A DNA stretch of 15,671 nt from Gammaproteobacteria bacterium UBA7376. Lineage in GTDB: Bacteria; Pseudomonadota; Gammaproteobacteria; Pseudomonadales; Azotimanducaceae. The notes below the pieces were generated by a model that saw only the letters and a list, made by a program, of their open reading frames with translations, was not told where the DNA came from and did no database searches. This document shows, piece by piece, positions 13,734 to 15,671 of this stretch (within the stretch, counting starts at the first letter, position 1; each line of letters begins with the position of its first letter). The position numbers were made by a program, and so were the translations under genes. The stretch is from assembly GCA_002470275.1 (NCBI GenBank), contig DKNY01000056.1:1-15671 (forward strand), written 5' to 3'.

Positions 13734-14774
13734 TCAGGCGCTGTCCGCAGCATTCCAGTGAGAATTGTCCGGCACAACGGGTACCAGTTCACGCTGAAAT
13801 GCCTGGGCCACGCGTTCCCAGCTCTGGCTCTCGGCATAGGTGCGGCAAGCGCTCCTGGGTGTGGTTAGCGCACGCCTTACGGCCTGTTCTAAATCGTCGT
13901 GTAGGCTACCTGTGATACCTTCCTGCACCACATCCAGCGGGCCCGTTACCGGATATCCCGCCACCGGCGTGCCGGCCGCCATGGCCTCGAGCATTACGAT
14001 ACCGAAGGTGTCGGTTTTCGAGGGAAACACAAAGACATCGGCATCGGCATAGTATTTCGCTAGATCTTTGCCTCGCTGATATCCCGCCCAAACCGCATCG
14101 GGAAACCGCTTTTCGAGCCCTGGTCTAGCCGGACCATCGCCGACAACCACCTTGGTCCCGGGCAGGTCCAGACTCAGAAACGCCTCGATGTTTTTCTCAA
14201 CCGCCACACGACCGACGTAGAGCAGCGTGGGATTCCCAGCGACCTCCCTGCCGTCAACTTCACGCAGCCCCGGATGGAACATTTTGGTATCCACACCCCT
14301 ACCCCAGACCACAAGATTCTTGAGCCCCCTATCGGTCAGGTAGTCGCGCATGCTTTCCGTCGTGACGAGCGTCGCGCTCGAGGCACGATGGAACCATTTG
14401 AGAAAACGGTATCCCCAAGCCACAGGCACCCCTGTTCTTTGATTTATGTATTCGGGGAACTTGGTATGCAGTGAACTGGAAAACTGAAGGCCATGCTGAG
14501 TCAAGTACCGCCGAGCGGCTAGCCCGATGGGACCCTCGGTGGCGATATGCACAAAGTCAGGGGCATAGTCTTGATAGAGCTCCCCGAACTTCCAGACGTT
14601 CAGCGCGAGGGGTATCTCCGCATAGTTGGGCAGCGCCATGGTCACAAAGTCTGAAGGCTCGATCACCCTGATCTGATAGCCCTGCTGTCGTAAATCATCC
14701 GTGACGTGCTCAAGGGTTGTGACCACGCCATTTACCTGAGGAGACCATGCGTCCGTTACTAAGAGTAATTTCAT
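13734..14774 (-). CDS. agt: GT4-family glycosyltransferase, Agt-like (diacylglycerol glycosyltransferase)
   Basis: This is a 346-residue GT-B glycosyltransferase. The N-terminal acceptor domain starts MKLLLVTDAWSPQVNGV, typical of GT4. The nucleotide-sugar domain has YVGRVAVEKN (186-195), VVGDGP (210-215) and PSKTDTFGIVMLEAMAAGTPV (251-271). That last segment is the EX7E motif with Asp255 in place of the first Glu and Glu263 intact, a common variant here. The ATG at 14774 was chosen over an in-frame ATG 27 bases upstream that overlaps the preceding gene. Known: genes of this type directly after plcP encode Agt, which adds a sugar or uronic acid to diacylglycerol to make glycolipids. The 16-bp gap to the phosphoesterase gene supports this. 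A different glycolipid or LPS-related acceptor remains possible. Confidence 0.85.
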   Translation of the reverse strand: MKLLLVTDAWSPQVNGVVTTLEHVTDDLRQQGYQIRVIEPSDFVTMALPNYAEIPLALNVWKFGELYQDYAPDFVHIATEGPIGLAARRYLTQHGLQFSSSLHTKFPEYINQRTGVPVAWGYRFLKWFHRASSATLVTTESMRDYLTDRGLKNLVVWGRGVDTKMFHPGLREVDGREVAGNPTLLYVGRVAVEKNIEAFLSLDLPGTKVVVGDGPARPGLEKRFPDAVWAGYQRGKDLAKYYADADVFVFPSKTDTFGIVMLEAMAAGTPVAGYPVTGPLDVVQEGITGSLHDDLEQAVRRALTTPRSACRTYAESQSWERVAQAFQRELVPVVPDNSHWNAADSA

Positions 14775-14790
14775 ATTTCGTCCCCGCCGC

Positions 14791-15627
14791 CTAAGCAGCA
14801 TCTCTGGAGTGAACGTCGTGTCCGCCAGACGCCCCTGGAGTCGTGGGGCTATCTAAATCTTTTTGGTTTTGAAAGGCATCAAAAATCTCAAACCCACCAT
14901 CATGGCGCTGAAGAATCGCCGTGCAGGATTCCACCCAATCACCGCAGTTGAGATATTCGATATCCTGAAACTGCCGGATAGCCGACTTATGAATGTGGCC
15001 ACAAACAACCCCATCGAACCCGCGACGACTGCACTCCTGAGAGACGGCACTTTCAAAGTCACCAATGAAGTTAACGGCCTGCTTGACGCTGTCCTTGGCC
15101 CACTTTGCGAGGGACCAATAGCCAAACCCAAACTGGGCACGAAGCTTGTTCAAAAGCACGTTGGCCTTAAGCAGTATGTTGTAGCCGACATCTCCCAGCG
15201 AGGACAACCACCGCGCGTATCGCGTCACAACATCAAACTGATCACCGTGAATAACGAGAAATTTCTTGCCCGCCTTGGTCTCAAGGTGAAGCTCGTCCAC
15301 AAGCTGAATATTGCCCAGCTCAACGTCTGAATACCGCCTTAGAAATTCGTCGTGGTTGCCGGTCACGTAGGTGATCTTGGTGCCAGAGCGCGATTTCTTG
15401 AGAATCTCGCGAACCACCATCATGTGCGTATCGGGCCAATAAAGCCGCGATTTAAGCTGCCATCCATCGATGATGTCGCCCACCATGACCAGGTGATTGC
15501 AGGTGGTACGCTGTAGGAACTTGAGCAACCGATCCGCCTGACATCCGCGGGCACCCAGATGGACGTCAGATATAAAGATCGTCTCGTAGTTACGGGGGGA
15601 GAATTCAGAAACGTTCGAATCAGCCAT
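14791..15627 (-). CDS. plcP: PlcP-like phospholipase C (metallophosphoesterase, COG2908 / LpxH superfamily)
   Basis: This is a 278-residue calcineurin-like phosphoesterase with all metal ligands: D21-x-H23 (SDVHLG), D51 (GDIIDGW), N91-H92 (GNHDE), H127 (HGDQFD), and H211/H213 (GHIHK). It is usually labelled UDP-2,3-diacylglucosamine diphosphatase. However, RGCQADRLLKFL, IIDGWQLKS, the VNFIGDFE helix and YLNCGDWVESCTA match the PlcP group, not E. coli LpxH. Known: PlcP removes head groups from membrane phospholipids (for example PE, PG) to give diacylglycerol during phosphate starvation, and Agt then glycosylates it. The ATG has AAGGA five bases upstream. No signal peptide is present, so it acts at the cytoplasmic membrane face. 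The polar C-terminal tail (about 254-278) is not conserved. Only 44 bases of upstream DNA are present; no Pho box is visible in them. Confidence 0.88.
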   Translation of the reverse strand: MADSNVSEFSPRNYETIFISDVHLGARGCQADRLLKFLQRTTCNHLVMVGDIIDGWQLKSRLYWPDTHMMVVREILKKSRSGTKITYVTGNHDEFLRRYSDVELGNIQLVDELHLETKAGKKFLVIHGDQFDVVTRYARWLSSLGDVGYNILLKANVLLNKLRAQFGFGYWSLAKWAKDSVKQAVNFIGDFESAVSQECSRRGFDGVVCGHIHKSAIRQFQDIEYLNCGDWVESCTAILQRHDGGFEIFDAFQNQKDLDSPTTPGASGGHDVHSRDAA

Positions 15628-15671
15628 GGCAATCCTTGGAAGTTACGACCTCAAGGAGCATTATCCGATTT

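Noticed and set aside
14863..15330. Open frame of 155 codons on the plus strand
   Set aside because: Antisense to the PlcP-like phosphoesterase, which has all metal-binding motifs.
14791..15627. Lipid A enzyme LpxH as the call for the phosphoesterase
   Set aside because: The signature segments (RGCQAD, IIDGWQLKS, YLNCGDWVESCTA), length and adjacent GT4 gene fit PlcP better; kept as an alternative label only.

Overview
The window reads as chromosomal DNA from a moderate-GC Gram-negative bacterium, most likely a marine or otherwise aquatic gammaproteobacterium. This rests on the lipoprotein signals, the TonB-dependent outer-membrane receptor with a classical Fur box, and a PlcP/Agt-type lipid-remodelling gene pair. 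It is inference from gene content, not a database match. I see no rRNA, tRNA, CRISPR array, transposase or phage gene. Coding density is normal, and most genes stand alone or in pairs.

Layout. The left edge (1-198, minus) holds the N-terminal 66 residues of a secreted small protein that breaks off just after an EGKCG motif. This is the hallmark of HvfA/bufferin-type RiPP precursors, which MNIO (DUF692) enzymes modify to bind copper. Its modification genes would lie off the left edge. After about 480 bp without a gene come two divergent exported serine hydrolases: a lipoprotein esterase of the PHB depolymerase/feruloyl esterase type (minus) and a class C beta-lactamase-fold hydrolase (plus). 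Next is a divergently arranged metabolic cluster. A dimeric-alpha/beta-barrel-like small protein and a Gfo/Idh/MocA oxidoreductase run left; an SDR dehydrogenase and a TauD/TfdA Fe(II)/2-oxoglutarate dioxygenase run right. It looks catabolic, but the substrate cannot be read from the sequence.

The middle holds an iron-regulated TonB-dependent siderophore receptor (minus). Its predicted promoter is covered by a 23-nt perfect-palindrome Fur box. Facing away from it is a lipoprotein with an internally duplicated domain, and then a small two-helix membrane protein. Further right are a one-helix membrane protein of unknown function, an aquaporin whose second NPA box is followed by Val instead of the usual selectivity-filter Arg (as in arsenic-linked AqpS-type channels), a small lipoprotein, and a PlsC-type acyltransferase.

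The right end carries a metallophosphoesterase gene followed 16 bp later by a GT4 glycosyltransferase gene. Together they match the plcP-agt pair, which converts phospholipids to diacylglycerol and then to glycolipids under phosphate starvation. The acyltransferase downstream fits a lipid theme. The three points most worth following are the truncated RiPP precursor, the plcP-agt pair and the Arg-less aquaporin.
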